A stretch of 22,024 nucleotides of DNA from a virus. A model generated the notes under the pieces. That model ran no database searches. It was given only the letters and a program-made list of their open reading frames with translations, and had not been told where the DNA came from. A program made the translations under genes and the position numbers. The stretch covers positions 1-22,024 of IMG/VR virus record IMGVR_UViG_3300006108_000069; one strand, 5' to 3'. Shown here in pieces: positions 5,833 to 13,613 of this stretch; position 1 is the first letter of the stretch, and each line of letters begins with the position of its first letter.

Positions 5833-8800
5833 ATGGCTCTTGTTGTCTATGATAGAGTACAGGAAACTACCACTACAACTGGTACTGGCGCAGTTACCCT
5901 TTTGGGTGCTGTTGCTGGTTTTCAATCTTTTGCTGTAGTTGGCAATGGCAATACTACATTTTATTGCATCGCTGACCAAGGCGGAGGTACGAATTGGGAG
6001 GTTGGTGTTGGCACCTACAGCACTACTGGTCCTACTCTTACTCGCACTACTGTTTTTGCTTCTAGTAACAGCGGTTCTTTGGTTAATTTCACCAGTGGCA
6101 CTAAGTCTGTATTTGTTACTTACCCAGCCGAAAAGTCTGTTAACCTTGATGCTTCTGGTAATGTTACTGCTCTTGGTACTGTTAGTTCTGGCACTTGGCA
6201 GGGAACCACTGTAGGTGTTGCTTATGGCGGTACTGGTGTAACTTCCTCTAGCGGTGCTAACTCTGTTGTTTTACGTGACGCTAACTCCAACGTAATTGCT
6301 AATAACTTTCTTGGCGGATATAACGTAATCACTGCCGCCGCTGGTACAACAGTATTGACTGTTGCTTCTGCCTATTATCAGCGTATTAGCGGTTCTACAA
6401 CCCAGACAATCCAGCTTCCTAATGCTACAACAATGGCTAACGGGCAGGGTTTTACTTTTGATAACGATTCTAGCGGCGCTGTAACTATTGTCGATAATGC
6501 TAGCGGATTTATTGATACTGTTCCGTCTGGTGGTTATTCTTATATATTTGTTGAAGACAACAGCACTTCTGCTGGCTCTTGGGGTAAATACGCTTTAATC
6601 CCAGCTTCTTATGACTTTAGTACTTCTACCGCAAACTTTGGTGGCGCAACAATTACTAACGCTACCTACAACGGAAACACGATTGGTACGGCTTATGGTG
6701 GTACAAACTTAACTGGATTTTCAGCCGCTAACAACGCTTTATACTCAACATCATCTTCCGCACTGACTGCAGGTACTTTGCCAGTATTGGCTGGTGGTAC
6801 TGGAGTTACATCGTCTACTGGTTCTGGTTCAGTTGTTTTAAATACTAGCCCAACTTTAGTTACACCTTTACTTGGTACACCAACTTCTGGTAATTTAGCA
6901 AACTGTACTGGATATCCTGCTGGTTCTATCAGCGGCACAATAAATTTAGCTACTCAAGTAACCGGCACACTTCCTGTAGCCAACGGCGGTACTGGGGCTA
7001 CAACACTAACTGGATACATGTATGGTAACGGCACGTCAGCGGTGACTGCTTCTACTACTATTCCGGGTTCTGCAATTAGTGGAAACATATCTGGTAATGC
7101 TGCTAACGTAACAGGCACTGTTGCTATCGCTAACGGCGGTACAGGACAAACTACAGCTTCAGCAGCATTTAACGCTCTTAGCCCAATTACTACTACTGGT
7201 GACTTAATTGTTGGTAACGGCACAAACAGTGCCACTCGTCTTGGTATTGGTACAGCTAATCAAGTTTTAACTTCTAACGGTACAACTGCTACTTGGTCTA
7301 GCCCATCTACTGGCGCTGGTACTATTACTAGAACAGACTTTACAGCTACTGCAGGACAAACTGTATTTACAGTTAGCTATCAGGTTGGTCTGATTGATGT
7401 ATATCGTAACGGTGTTAAGCTAGCTACTACAGACTTTACTGCTACTAACGGTACTTCATTTACTCTAGCAGTCGGTGCTAACTCTGGTGATATTGTACAA
7501 GCCGAAGTATTTAGCTCATTAAATATTTACGCAACCATTACTACCGACACATTTAGCGGCAACGGCTCTACAACTGCATTTACGATGTCTGTTTCACCAA
7601 GCAGTTCTGGTGCTACCTTGGTTGTTATTTCGGGTGTAACCCAAGACCCAAGTTCATATACCGTATCAGGTACAACGCTGACATTTAGCACTGCGCCTCC
7701 TGCTGGTACAAACAACATCTCCGTTCGCTATCTTGGCGTTCCTTCTGTTACTACTGTTGGCTCATTTAGCGGTGGTACTACAGGTTTAACTCCAAGCTCT
7801 GCTACATCAGGCACGGTTACTTTGGGCGGTGTATTAAACGTTGCTAACGGTGGTACAGGTCAGTCTAGCTTTACTTCTGGCGGTGCTTTATATGCTTCTG
7901 GCTCTACAACTATTGCCTCTGGAACCCTACCTGTAACTGCTGGCGGTACGGGCGTAACTACTTCTACTGGTAGTGGTTCTGTTGTATTGGCATCTAGTCC
8001 GACAATCACAACGCCAACAATTAATCAAATCAACACCTCGGTAGCCAACACTTCACTTGGCGCTGGTAACGCTTCTATTATGAAGAACCGTATTATTAAT
8101 GGTGCGATGGTTATCGACCAAAGAAATGCTGGTGCTTCTACAACACCTGCATCGACTTCTTATACTCTTGACCGTTGGGTTGTATATACTCCAGGCAGTA
8201 AATTTAGTGTTCAACAAAATGCTGGTTCAGTAACTCCACCAGTAGGCTTTTCAAAATATCTTGGCATTACATCAACATCAGCATATTCCATCAGCTCTGG
8301 AGATATTAGTGCAATAGCACAATTAATTGAAGGTTATAATGTTGCTGATCTTAATTGGGGCTCTGCAAATGCAAAAACAGTAACTTTATCTTTTTGGGTT
8401 TACAGTTCATTAACTGGCACTTTTGGTGGCGCTTTGTCTAATAACGGACAAACAAGGTCTTACCCATTTAGCTACACAATATCTTCTGCAAACACTTGGC
8501 AACAAATATCTATAAGTATTGCTGGTGATACCACAGGAACATGGACAACCGATAATACTGCAGGAATAAGATTATTTTTTAGTATTGGAACAGGTTCAAC
8601 TTATAGCGGAACAGCAGGTGCTTGGGCTGGAGCAGCTTATCTTTCATCTACAGGTGCAACATCCGTAGTAGGAACTTCTGGTGCAACATTTTATATAACA
8701 GGCTGTCAACTAGAAGTAGGAAGTAGTGCTACTGGATTTGAGTATCGTCAATACACTACTGAATTACAGTTGTGCCAAAGATATTACACATATATCGGAA

Positions 8801-9105
8801 ATGAAACTGTTGGTACTGAAATACCCGCTGGAAGCAACGGTACAGCAAGGGTTCGTGGAACTTACTATTACCCGGTTACAATGCGAGCAGCGCCAAGTGC
8901 ATCAATAGCAGGAACTCCCGGCTTTTATACTTATGCCGGAACAACTCCAACATATAGTAGTCCAGCAAATATTGCTGGAACAACTACTAAATATGCAACT
9001 ATTGACTTAAACATTACAGGCGCCACATTAACTGCAGGACAATGGGCTAATAATATTAGCTTTAATACTACTGGTTGTTATATTGCTTGGTCAGCGGAGT
9101 TATAA
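5833..9105 (+). CDS. Tail fibre protein with GGTG repeats and C-terminal binding domain
   Basis: 1090 residues. The first 105 or so (MALVVYDRVQETTTTTGTGA, then VFVTYPAEKSVNLDASG) are a known virion-attachment domain of phage fibres. A shaft follows with repeated GGTG-type turns (VAYGGTGVT, VLAGGTGVT, VANGGTGAT, IANGGTGQT, VANGGTGQS, VTAGGTGVT) to about residue 715, interrupted by a beta domain at about 499-640 (TRTDFTATAGQTVFTVSYQ onwards). From residue 750 (MKNRIINGAMVIDQRN) to about 985 runs the common receptor-binding jelly-roll domain, with KTVTLSFWVYSS, CQLEVGSSATGFEYRQY and ELQLCQRYYTY, then a variable tip. Fibres bind host surface sugars or proteins. A 22-codon internal duplication (6790-6855 and 7939-8004) lies in the shaft. 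Confidence 0.9.
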   Translation: MALVVYDRVQETTTTTGTGAVTLLGAVAGFQSFAVVGNGNTTFYCIADQGGGTNWEVGVGTYSTTGPTLTRTTVFASSNSGSLVNFTSGTKSVFVTYPAEKSVNLDASGNVTALGTVSSGTWQGTTVGVAYGGTGVTSSSGANSVVLRDANSNVIANNFLGGYNVITAAAGTTVLTVASAYYQRISGSTTQTIQLPNATTMANGQGFTFDNDSSGAVTIVDNASGFIDTVPSGGYSYIFVEDNSTSAGSWGKYALIPASYDFSTSTANFGGATITNATYNGNTIGTAYGGTNLTGFSAANNALYSTSSSALTAGTLPVLAGGTGVTSSTGSGSVVLNTSPTLVTPLLGTPTSGNLANCTGYPAGSISGTINLATQVTGTLPVANGGTGATTLTGYMYGNGTSAVTASTTIPGSAISGNISGNAANVTGTVAIANGGTGQTTASAAFNALSPITTTGDLIVGNGTNSATRLGIGTANQVLTSNGTTATWSSPSTGAGTITRTDFTATAGQTVFTVSYQVGLIDVYRNGVKLATTDFTATNGTSFTLAVGANSGDIVQAEVFSSLNIYATITTDTFSGNGSTTAFTMSVSPSSSGATLVVISGVTQDPSSYTVSGTTLTFSTAPPAGTNNISVRYLGVPSVTTVGSFSGGTTGLTPSSATSGTVTLGGVLNVANGGTGQSSFTSGGALYASGSTTIASGTLPVTAGGTGVTTSTGSGSVVLASSPTITTPTINQINTSVANTSLGAGNASIMKNRIINGAMVIDQRNAGASTTPASTSYTLDRWVVYTPGSKFSVQQNAGSVTPPVGFSKYLGITSTSAYSISSGDISAIAQLIEGYNVADLNWGSANAKTVTLSFWVYSSLTGTFGGALSNNGQTRSYPFSYTISSANTWQQISISIAGDTTGTWTTDNTAGIRLFFSIGTGSTYSGTAGAWAGAAYLSSTGATSVVGTSGATFYITGCQLEVGSSATGFEYRQYTTELQLCQRYYTYIGNETVGTEIPAGSNGTARVRGTYYYPVTMRAAPSASIAGTPGFYTYAGTTPTYSSPANIAGTTTKYATIDLNITGATLTAGQWANNISFNTTGCYIAWSAEL

Positions 9106-9106
9106 A

Positions 9107-9256
9107 ATGAACTATAAATTACTTAAAGATAAAGGCGTTTTGATTGGTGTTGAACGCTCAGATGGTTGGCATATCCCTTTCGACCCAGCCAACACAGACT
9201 ACCAAGCCTACCTAAAATGGCTTGAAGAAGGTAACACACCGGAGGCAGCAGATTAA
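9107..9256 (+). CDS. 49-residue fibre-partner protein
   Basis: A 49-residue gene that exactly fills the gap between two fibre genes, starting one base after the stop of the large fibre with GGAG (9096-9099) at a good distance upstream. The end, NTDYQAYLKWLEEGNTPEAAD, carries the pattern YxxYLxWLxxGNxPxxAD that recurs in small phage proteins beside fibre genes and in C-termini of tail-fibre assembly-type proteins. HIPFDPAN precedes it. I infer a chaperone or capping role for the upstream fibre. The length and exact fit support a real gene; the function is inferred. Confidence 0.75.
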   Translation: MNYKLLKDKGVLIGVERSDGWHIPFDPANTDYQAYLKWLEEGNTPEAAD

Positions 9257-9258
9257 TT

Positions 9259-10698
9259 ATGGCATTAACTAAAGTCCCACTTGATTCTGGCGTAGTAAAT
9301 ACGCTCCCCGTAGCTAACGGAGGAACAGGTTTAACTTCTGTTGGAACAAACGGTCAGGTATTGACTTCGAATGGAACTTCAATGGCTTGGGGTTCTGTTG
9401 CTTCTGTAACACCTGCTGCTGTTTCTGACCAAGCAAACACCTCTACTGGATACTTTGGTTTACCTTCTGGTACTACAGCACAACGTCCGGGTTCTCCAGC
9501 AAACGGATATACACGTTTTAATACGACATCAAATGCAATAGAAACTTACTCAAGTACTAGCTCGGCTTGGGAAATAGTTACTTACTTTACTTTGCCCGGA
9601 GCACCGACTATTGGAACTGCTACAGCAGCTAGCTCAACATCAGCAACAGTAACTTATACTGCACCAGCAAACACAGGGCAGGGAACAAGCTCGCAAGTAA
9701 TTACTTCTTATACAGCAGTTTCAAGCCCCGGTGGAATAACAGGAACCGTATCACAGTCTGGGTCTGGAACAATTACTGTAAGTGGCTTAAGCCCACAAAC
9801 ATCTTATACATTTACTGTATATGCAACAAACGCAGCAGGAAATAGCGCATCTAGTTCTGCTTCAAACAGCATTACAACTCCAGCATCACCTTACACTTTA
9901 ACTTATCTTGTAGTTGCTGGCGGTGCTGGTGGAGCTTCTGGTGGTGGCGGTGCTGGTGGCTTATTAAGTGGTTCTGCACTAGTTACTCCGGGTCAAGTTT
10001 ATACAACTAGCGTTGGTGGTGGAGGCTCTGGTGGTTCTGGTGGAGGCACAACTACTGCAGGATATGGTGGTAACTCTTCTTTAACGGGTAGTGCCATTTC
10101 TGCTACTTCAATTGGCGGCGGTCGTGGTGGAATCATTGGTGACAATGGCGGTGCTAACGGTGCTGGTAGTGGCGGTTCAGGTGGTGGCGGTGGTGGTTGG
10201 TCTGGCGGTACAACAAATGGTGGTTCAGGCACATCGGGCCAAGGTAATAATGGTGGTTCTAATAGCGGAGCTACTGGAAACCCTTACCCAGCTGGTGGTG
10301 GTGGCGGTGCTGGAGCTGCGGGTCAAAATGCTCCTAGTGGCGTAACATCAGGTAACGGTGGTTCAGGTTCTGCTTCTTCTATTACTGGCTCTTCAGTAAC
10401 TTATGCTGGTGGCGGTGGTGGTGGTAGTTATAACGGAGGAAATGCGGGCTCTGGCGGCTCTGGCGGTGGAGGCAATGGCTCAAATAGTGGTAACGGTAGT
10501 GGTGGAACAGCAAACACTGGCGGTGGAGGTGGCGGTGCTCGAAATGGTGGTACTGGCGGCACAGGTGGTTCAGGTGTAGTAATTATTTCCGTGCCTAGTG
10601 GAAGTTACACTGGTACAACTACTGGTTCTCCTACTGTTACTACAAGCGGAGGAAATACAATTATGACGTTTACATCTAGCGGGAGTTATACAGCATGA
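9259..10698 (+). CDS. Polyglycine-rich tail fibre/adhesin with fibronectin III domain
   Basis: 479 residues. Order: a short start MALTKVPLDSGVVNTLPVA with one GGTG turn (about 20-30), an AQRPGSPANGYTRFNTT-type module (about 74-105), a fibronectin type III domain at about 113-210 (PGAPTIGTATAASSTSATVT, SGLSPQTSYTFTVYATNAAG), then a polyglycine-rich domain from about 212 (YLVVAGGAGGASGG) to 445 (GGSGVVIISVPSG) and a short beta end closing with SSGSYTA. Domains starting YLVVAGG and ending GSGVVII belong to a glycine-rich phage adhesin family. By analogy with phage S16 gp38, Gly stretches may pack as polyglycine II helices with variable loops that bind the receptor (inference). No attachment domain like that of the first fibre is seen. 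Confidence 0.85.
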   Translation: MALTKVPLDSGVVNTLPVANGGTGLTSVGTNGQVLTSNGTSMAWGSVASVTPAAVSDQANTSTGYFGLPSGTTAQRPGSPANGYTRFNTTSNAIETYSSTSSAWEIVTYFTLPGAPTIGTATAASSTSATVTYTAPANTGQGTSSQVITSYTAVSSPGGITGTVSQSGSGTITVSGLSPQTSYTFTVYATNAAGNSASSSASNSITTPASPYTLTYLVVAGGAGGASGGGGAGGLLSGSALVTPGQVYTTSVGGGGSGGSGGGTTTAGYGGNSSLTGSAISATSIGGGRGGIIGDNGGANGAGSGGSGGGGGGWSGGTTNGGSGTSGQGNNGGSNSGATGNPYPAGGGGGAGAAGQNAPSGVTSGNGGSGSASSITGSSVTYAGGGGGGSYNGGNAGSGGSGGGGNGSNSGNGSGGTANTGGGGGGARNGGTGGTGGSGVVIISVPSGSYTGTTTGSPTVTTSGGNTIMTFTSSGSYTA

Positions 10699-11042
10699 GT
10701 CATTTTGCTAAAGTTCTTGATGGAAAAGTTATTAATGTTATTGTGGCTGAACCAGAATTTTTTGATTCTTTTATAGACTCGTCACCCGGAACTTGGATAC
10801 AAACTTCTTACAATACATACGGTAATCAGCATAAGTTAGGTGGTACCCCGTTGCGTGGTAACTACGCTGGTATTGGTTATATCTATGATGCTGCAGAAGA
10901 TGTTTTTTATGCTTCACAACCTTTTCCAAGCTGGACACTAAATAAAACAACTTGGCTATGGGAAGCACCGACACCAATGCCAACAGATGATAAACCATAT
11001 AAATGGGACGAAGCTATTAAAGAATGGGTAGAAATTAAATGA
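10695..11042 (+). CDS. Fibre-partner protein (MSHFAKVLDGKV family)
   Basis: 115 residues, starting MSHFAKVLDGKVINVIVAE, with GTWIQTSYNTYGNQH (32-46), LRGNYAGIGYIYD (54-66) and QPFPSWTL (75-82), and ending in KWDEAIKEWVEIK. This is a widely distributed small phage protein, known from cyanophages and others, often next to tail-fibre genes and usually unannotated. The Trp/Tyr-rich beta pattern matches tail-fibre assembly-type or fibre-capping proteins. It shares its plan (NVIV strand, then GIG-Y/F-x-Y/W-D, then a Pro-rich stretch) with the gene at 12125. It is coupled to both the preceding and following adhesin by ATGA overlaps. Confidence 0.8.
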   Translation: MSHFAKVLDGKVINVIVAEPEFFDSFIDSSPGTWIQTSYNTYGNQHKLGGTPLRGNYAGIGYIYDAAEDVFYASQPFPSWTLNKTTWLWEAPTPMPTDDKPYKWDEAIKEWVEIK

Positions 11043-12112
11043 CACAAGCAGCTAACCTAGCCGCAGAAGGCTCAAACGTAAACTCATCTGGCGTACTTCA
11101 AGTCGCAGGCGGCGGTACGGGCGCAACCACTCAAGCGGGGGCGGCAAATGCCGTATTACCTAGCCAAACAAGCCAGTCAGGTAAATACTTAACCACAGAT
11201 GGAACTAACGCATCTTGGGGAACCGTAACATCTAATCCCGGTACCGTAACATCTGTAAATTTAACTGCTGGTACTGCCATATCTGTAAGTGGTGGTCCAA
11301 TTACTTCTAGCGGTTCTATTACCGTAAATAACACTGGTGTTACTTCGGCTGTAGCAGGTACAGGTATTGGTGTAAGCGCTTCAACTGGTGCGGTGACAAT
11401 ATCAAATTCAGGTGTTACTTCTGTTACTGCTGGTACTGGTATTTCCGTATCTGCTTCTACTGGCGGCGTAACTATTACTAATACTGGTGCAACTACTCCT
11501 TATGTTGGTTTTAGAGGGCAAGCATTTACATCTAACGGAACATTTACTATTCCATCAGGCATTACTCAACTTAAAATTACAGTTGTAGGTGGTGGGGCTG
11601 GTGGTTCAGGGGGTCAGTATCCTTGCCAAAGTATTGGTTTAGGAGGAAATGGTGGAACTTCATCTGTTTCTTCAGGAACACAGTCTATTACTACTATATC
11701 TGCAAGTGGTGGTGGTAATGGAAATACTAACGGCCCTACTGGGGGTGCTGGTGGTATAGGCTCTAACGGCACAATTAATATCGGTGGCGGTGCTGGCGGT
11801 AGTTCTGACACCCAAGCTTACGGTACCCCTGGAGCAACTGGTGGCTCATCTACTTTAGGTGGCGGTGGTAATGGCAATTATAATGCTAACGGTAGTGCTG
11901 GTAGAGCTTATGGTGGTGGTGGTGGTGGTGGTTCTGGTTATGGTAATGGAAGTGGTGGCGGTGCTGGTGGAACTGCTATTTCATATTTAACTGGATTAAC
12001 TTCGGGTGGAACTTTATCAGTCACTATTGGATCTGGCGGTGGTGGAGGCTCAACTTCTTATGCTTATAATGGTGCCGCTGGTGCGGCTGGTGTAGTTATT
12101 TTTGAATGGTAA
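11039..12112 (+). CDS. Polyglycine-rich tail fibre/adhesin, second copy
   Basis: 357 residues. It opens with MTQAANLAAEGSNVNSSGV and one GGTG turn (about 23-30). A Ser/Thr/Val repeat zone follows at about 70-150, with the element GVTS(A/V)(V/T)AGTGI(G/S)VSASTG repeated twice and a third related unit before it. A strand-rich linker (FTSNGTFTIPSGITQLKITV) leads into a polyglycine-rich domain from about 179 to 345, closing AAGVVIFEW. This is the same general class as the other two glycine-rich genes, but the linker and loop sequences differ, suggesting a different receptor. It contains a run of seven GGT codons. It is coupled upstream by ATGA. Confidence 0.85.
   Translation: MTQAANLAAEGSNVNSSGVLQVAGGGTGATTQAGAANAVLPSQTSQSGKYLTTDGTNASWGTVTSNPGTVTSVNLTAGTAISVSGGPITSSGSITVNNTGVTSAVAGTGIGVSASTGAVTISNSGVTSVTAGTGISVSASTGGVTITNTGATTPYVGFRGQAFTSNGTFTIPSGITQLKITVVGGGAGGSGGQYPCQSIGLGGNGGTSSVSSGTQSITTISASGGGNGNTNGPTGGAGGIGSNGTINIGGGAGGSSDTQAYGTPGATGGSSTLGGGGNGNYNANGSAGRAYGGGGGGGSGYGNGSGGGAGGTAISYLTGLTSGGTLSVTIGSGGGGGSTSYAYNGAAGAAGVVIFEW
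11912..11932 (+). repeat. (GGT)7 in-frame microsatellite
   Basis: Seven consecutive GGT triplets inside the second glycine-rich adhesin encode seven glycines. Identical codon use over the whole run makes it prone to slippage, and each change adds or removes whole glycines. Confidence 0.9.
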
Positions 12113-12124
12113 TAGGAAAATAAA

Positions 12125-12427
12125 ATGACAACTCAAAATTATTTAATTATTGAAAATAATGTTGTAACTAATGTTGTTGTATGGGATGGCAACACACAAG
12201 ATTGGACACCGCCAGCAGATTCTATTCAATTAATACAAGCAACAACTCCAGCAAAAATTTGGCAATGGGATTCTGCAACTAAAACTTATAGTTTAGTAGA
12301 ACAAGTTGGTGTTGGTGATATTGGATTTACTTGGGATGGAACAGTTTTAACTACAAATCAACCTAAACCAACACCGCCTAAAGCAGAAGCTAATCAACCA
12401 GCAACAACTGGAACTGTAACAGCATGA
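12125..12427 (+). CDS. Fibre-partner protein, small
   Basis: 100 residues, starting MTTQNYLIIENNVVTNVVVW. Then come DGNTQDWTPPADS (21-33), AKIWQWDSATKTYSLVEQVG (43-62), IGFTWDGTVL (66-75) and a Pro/Ala-rich end. The plan matches small tail-fibre assembly-type proteins and the gene at 10695: an N-terminal strand with NVVV, an aromatic middle and a G-I/F-x-W/Y-D turn. It follows the second glycine-rich adhesin by 12 bases, with AGGA upstream of the ATG, and overlaps the cupin gene by ATGA. I infer a folding or capping partner of the adhesin before it. Confidence 0.7.
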   Translation: MTTQNYLIIENNVVTNVVVWDGNTQDWTPPADSIQLIQATTPAKIWQWDSATKTYSLVEQVGVGDIGFTWDGTVLTTNQPKPTPPKAEANQPATTGTVTA

Positions 12428-12705
12428 CAATTGCCGTAGCACCAAAACATAGTTTTACCTATGATGGGGTGCAGCTTATTGTCTATCATGCAAATAAAGG
12501 AGAAGGTTTGCCTAATCATGGACATTCTTTTTCCCATGCAACTATATGCAATGCTGGTTCTTGTTTAGTAAGTCTTGAAGGCAGAAGTTACACCATTGAT
12601 AAAAATTCAACGCCTTTAAATCTTCCTGCTGGTGAGTGGCACGAAATTGAAGCATTAGAAGATGGCACTGTATTTGTAAACGTATTTGCTGAAGGTAAAT
12701 ACTAA
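12424..12705 (+). CDS. Small cupin-domain protein with intact metal site
   Basis: 93 residues, essentially a single cupin barrel. Motif 1 gives H32 and H34 (NHGHSFSHA) with H38 in the place where Glu is usual. Motif 2, LPAGEWHEI (67-75), gives H73. Thus four potential metal ligands are present, so a bound metal is likely. Small cupins in phages have no settled role; enzymatic action on sugars or nucleotides, a fibre-linked structural metal site, and a sensor role are all possible. It sits inside the fibre block, coupled to the partner protein before it and to the repeat protein after it, which argues for a virion or fibre function (inference). Confidence 0.8.
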   Translation: MTIAVAPKHSFTYDGVQLIVYHANKGEGLPNHGHSFSHATICNAGSCLVSLEGRSYTIDKNSTPLNLPAGEWHEIEALEDGTVFVNVFAEGKY

Positions 12706-13610
12706 TGTTTGGAATAACCGCCTTTGCCCAATCTACATTCGCTGGTCTTGGCGGGAGTGCGTACAACTTTTCATTAACTGAAAACTCAAGCATAGCGGAT
12801 ATAAATTCTGTAGCTGCGGCTTTATTACAGAGTATTACTGAACCTGTAACCATGAACGATTATCCGTTGCCAGCGGGTGCATTTGTAGGGTTTATTTATG
12901 AAAACTCTGGCTTGGCGGATACTAATAGCGTAACAGCAGCCCTATTGCAAAGCTTGACAGAAAACTCTAACCTAGCTGATTCTGAGTCAATAACAGCTCA
13001 ATTTGCCCAAAGCGTAGCCGAAAACTCAAACCTTGCCGATTCTAGCGCACAATACTTTGCCGCCTTGGAAAGCCGTACTGAACCAATAAATTCCGTACAA
13101 GACACAAATTCCACTACGTCAACCTTCCTGCAAAGCCTAACTGAAGCTACAACGATTACCGAAGCCGGGAGCATTACAGCCCAGTTTGCCGCAAGTGTTA
13201 CTGAAAACGTGGTAATGCAGGATGTTATTTCTATAGCCGCCCAGTTTGCTACAAGTATTACCGAGCCTATGACTATGGCAGAGGTTTTATCTATTATCTC
13301 TTTGTTTTTCTTTAATATTACCGAGCCATCCACAATAGCCAATACCCAGACTATCCAAGCCCAGTTTCTAGAATCCATCGTTGAGAACGCTAATTTAGCG
13401 GATGTAGAGTCTATTCAGGCTAATTTCTTGGGCACTGTGGTAGAAAACGTCAATATGCTTGACTCGCTAATTGCTCGTGGATGGATTAAAATTAACGATA
13501 ATCAGAGTACAACTTGGAATGCAGTAAACAATGCGGGCGGAAGTGGCTGGACTACTGTAAACGATGCCCAAAATCCGGGCTGGACAAAAATTAACGATTT
13601 TCAGGGATAA
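12705..13610 (+). CDS. Virion protein of twelve 20-residue repeats and a tryptophan repeat tail
   Basis: 301 residues. After a short start (MFGITAFAQSTFAGLGGSAY) the body is twelve units of 20 residues (one is 21), residues 23-259, each reading roughly S-(I/V/L)-T-E-(N/P)-x-x-(I/L/M)-x-D-x-x-S-(I/V)-x-A-x-(F/L)-x-x. The tail has Trp at 260, 271, 282 and 293, an 11-residue period of W-x-x-(I/V)-N-(D/N). Proteins of this plan, with Ser/Glu/Thr/Ala repeats then GW repeats, occur in many phages as structural proteins of unknown role. The period suggests a solenoid or coiled fibre. The start is coupled to the cupin by TAATG. Confidence 0.8.
   Translation: MFGITAFAQSTFAGLGGSAYNFSLTENSSIADINSVAAALLQSITEPVTMNDYPLPAGAFVGFIYENSGLADTNSVTAALLQSLTENSNLADSESITAQFAQSVAENSNLADSSAQYFAALESRTEPINSVQDTNSTTSTFLQSLTEATTITEAGSITAQFAASVTENVVMQDVISIAAQFATSITEPMTMAEVLSIISLFFFNITEPSTIANTQTIQAQFLESIVENANLADVESIQANFLGTVVENVNMLDSLIARGWIKINDNQSTTWNAVNNAGGSGWTTVNDAQNPGWTKINDFQG
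12771..13481 (+). repeat. Twelve tandem 60-bp coding repeats
   Basis: The 20-residue repeats of the host gene correspond to a 60-bp period over about 710 bp. Copies have drifted at the DNA level while the protein pattern (TEN or TEP, then D, S, A, F) is kept, so the array is old and under selection for protein structure. Confidence 0.8.
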
Positions 13611-13613
13611 ATC

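Noticed and set aside
5734-5979. - strand open frame of 81 codons across the fibre start
   Set aside because: It crosses two well-supported + strand genes, has no ribosome site, and its Ser/Cys-rich text is that of a shadow frame.
6220-8000. Retroelement-type (DGR) variable/template repeat pair in the fibre
   Set aside because: No reverse transcriptase gene is in the window, and the 22-codon duplicates differ mostly at wobble positions rather than at adenines only.
9999-10232. Proline-rich open frame on the - strand opposite the first polyglycine adhesin
   Set aside because: Pro codons (CCN) are the complement of GGN Gly codons, so a long Pro-rich antisense frame is forced by the repeat. 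There is no ribosome site or family likeness.
12771-13481. CRISPR-like array suspected from the 60-bp period
   Set aside because: The periodic units are coding, drifted in DNA and continuous, without constant repeats separated by unique spacers.
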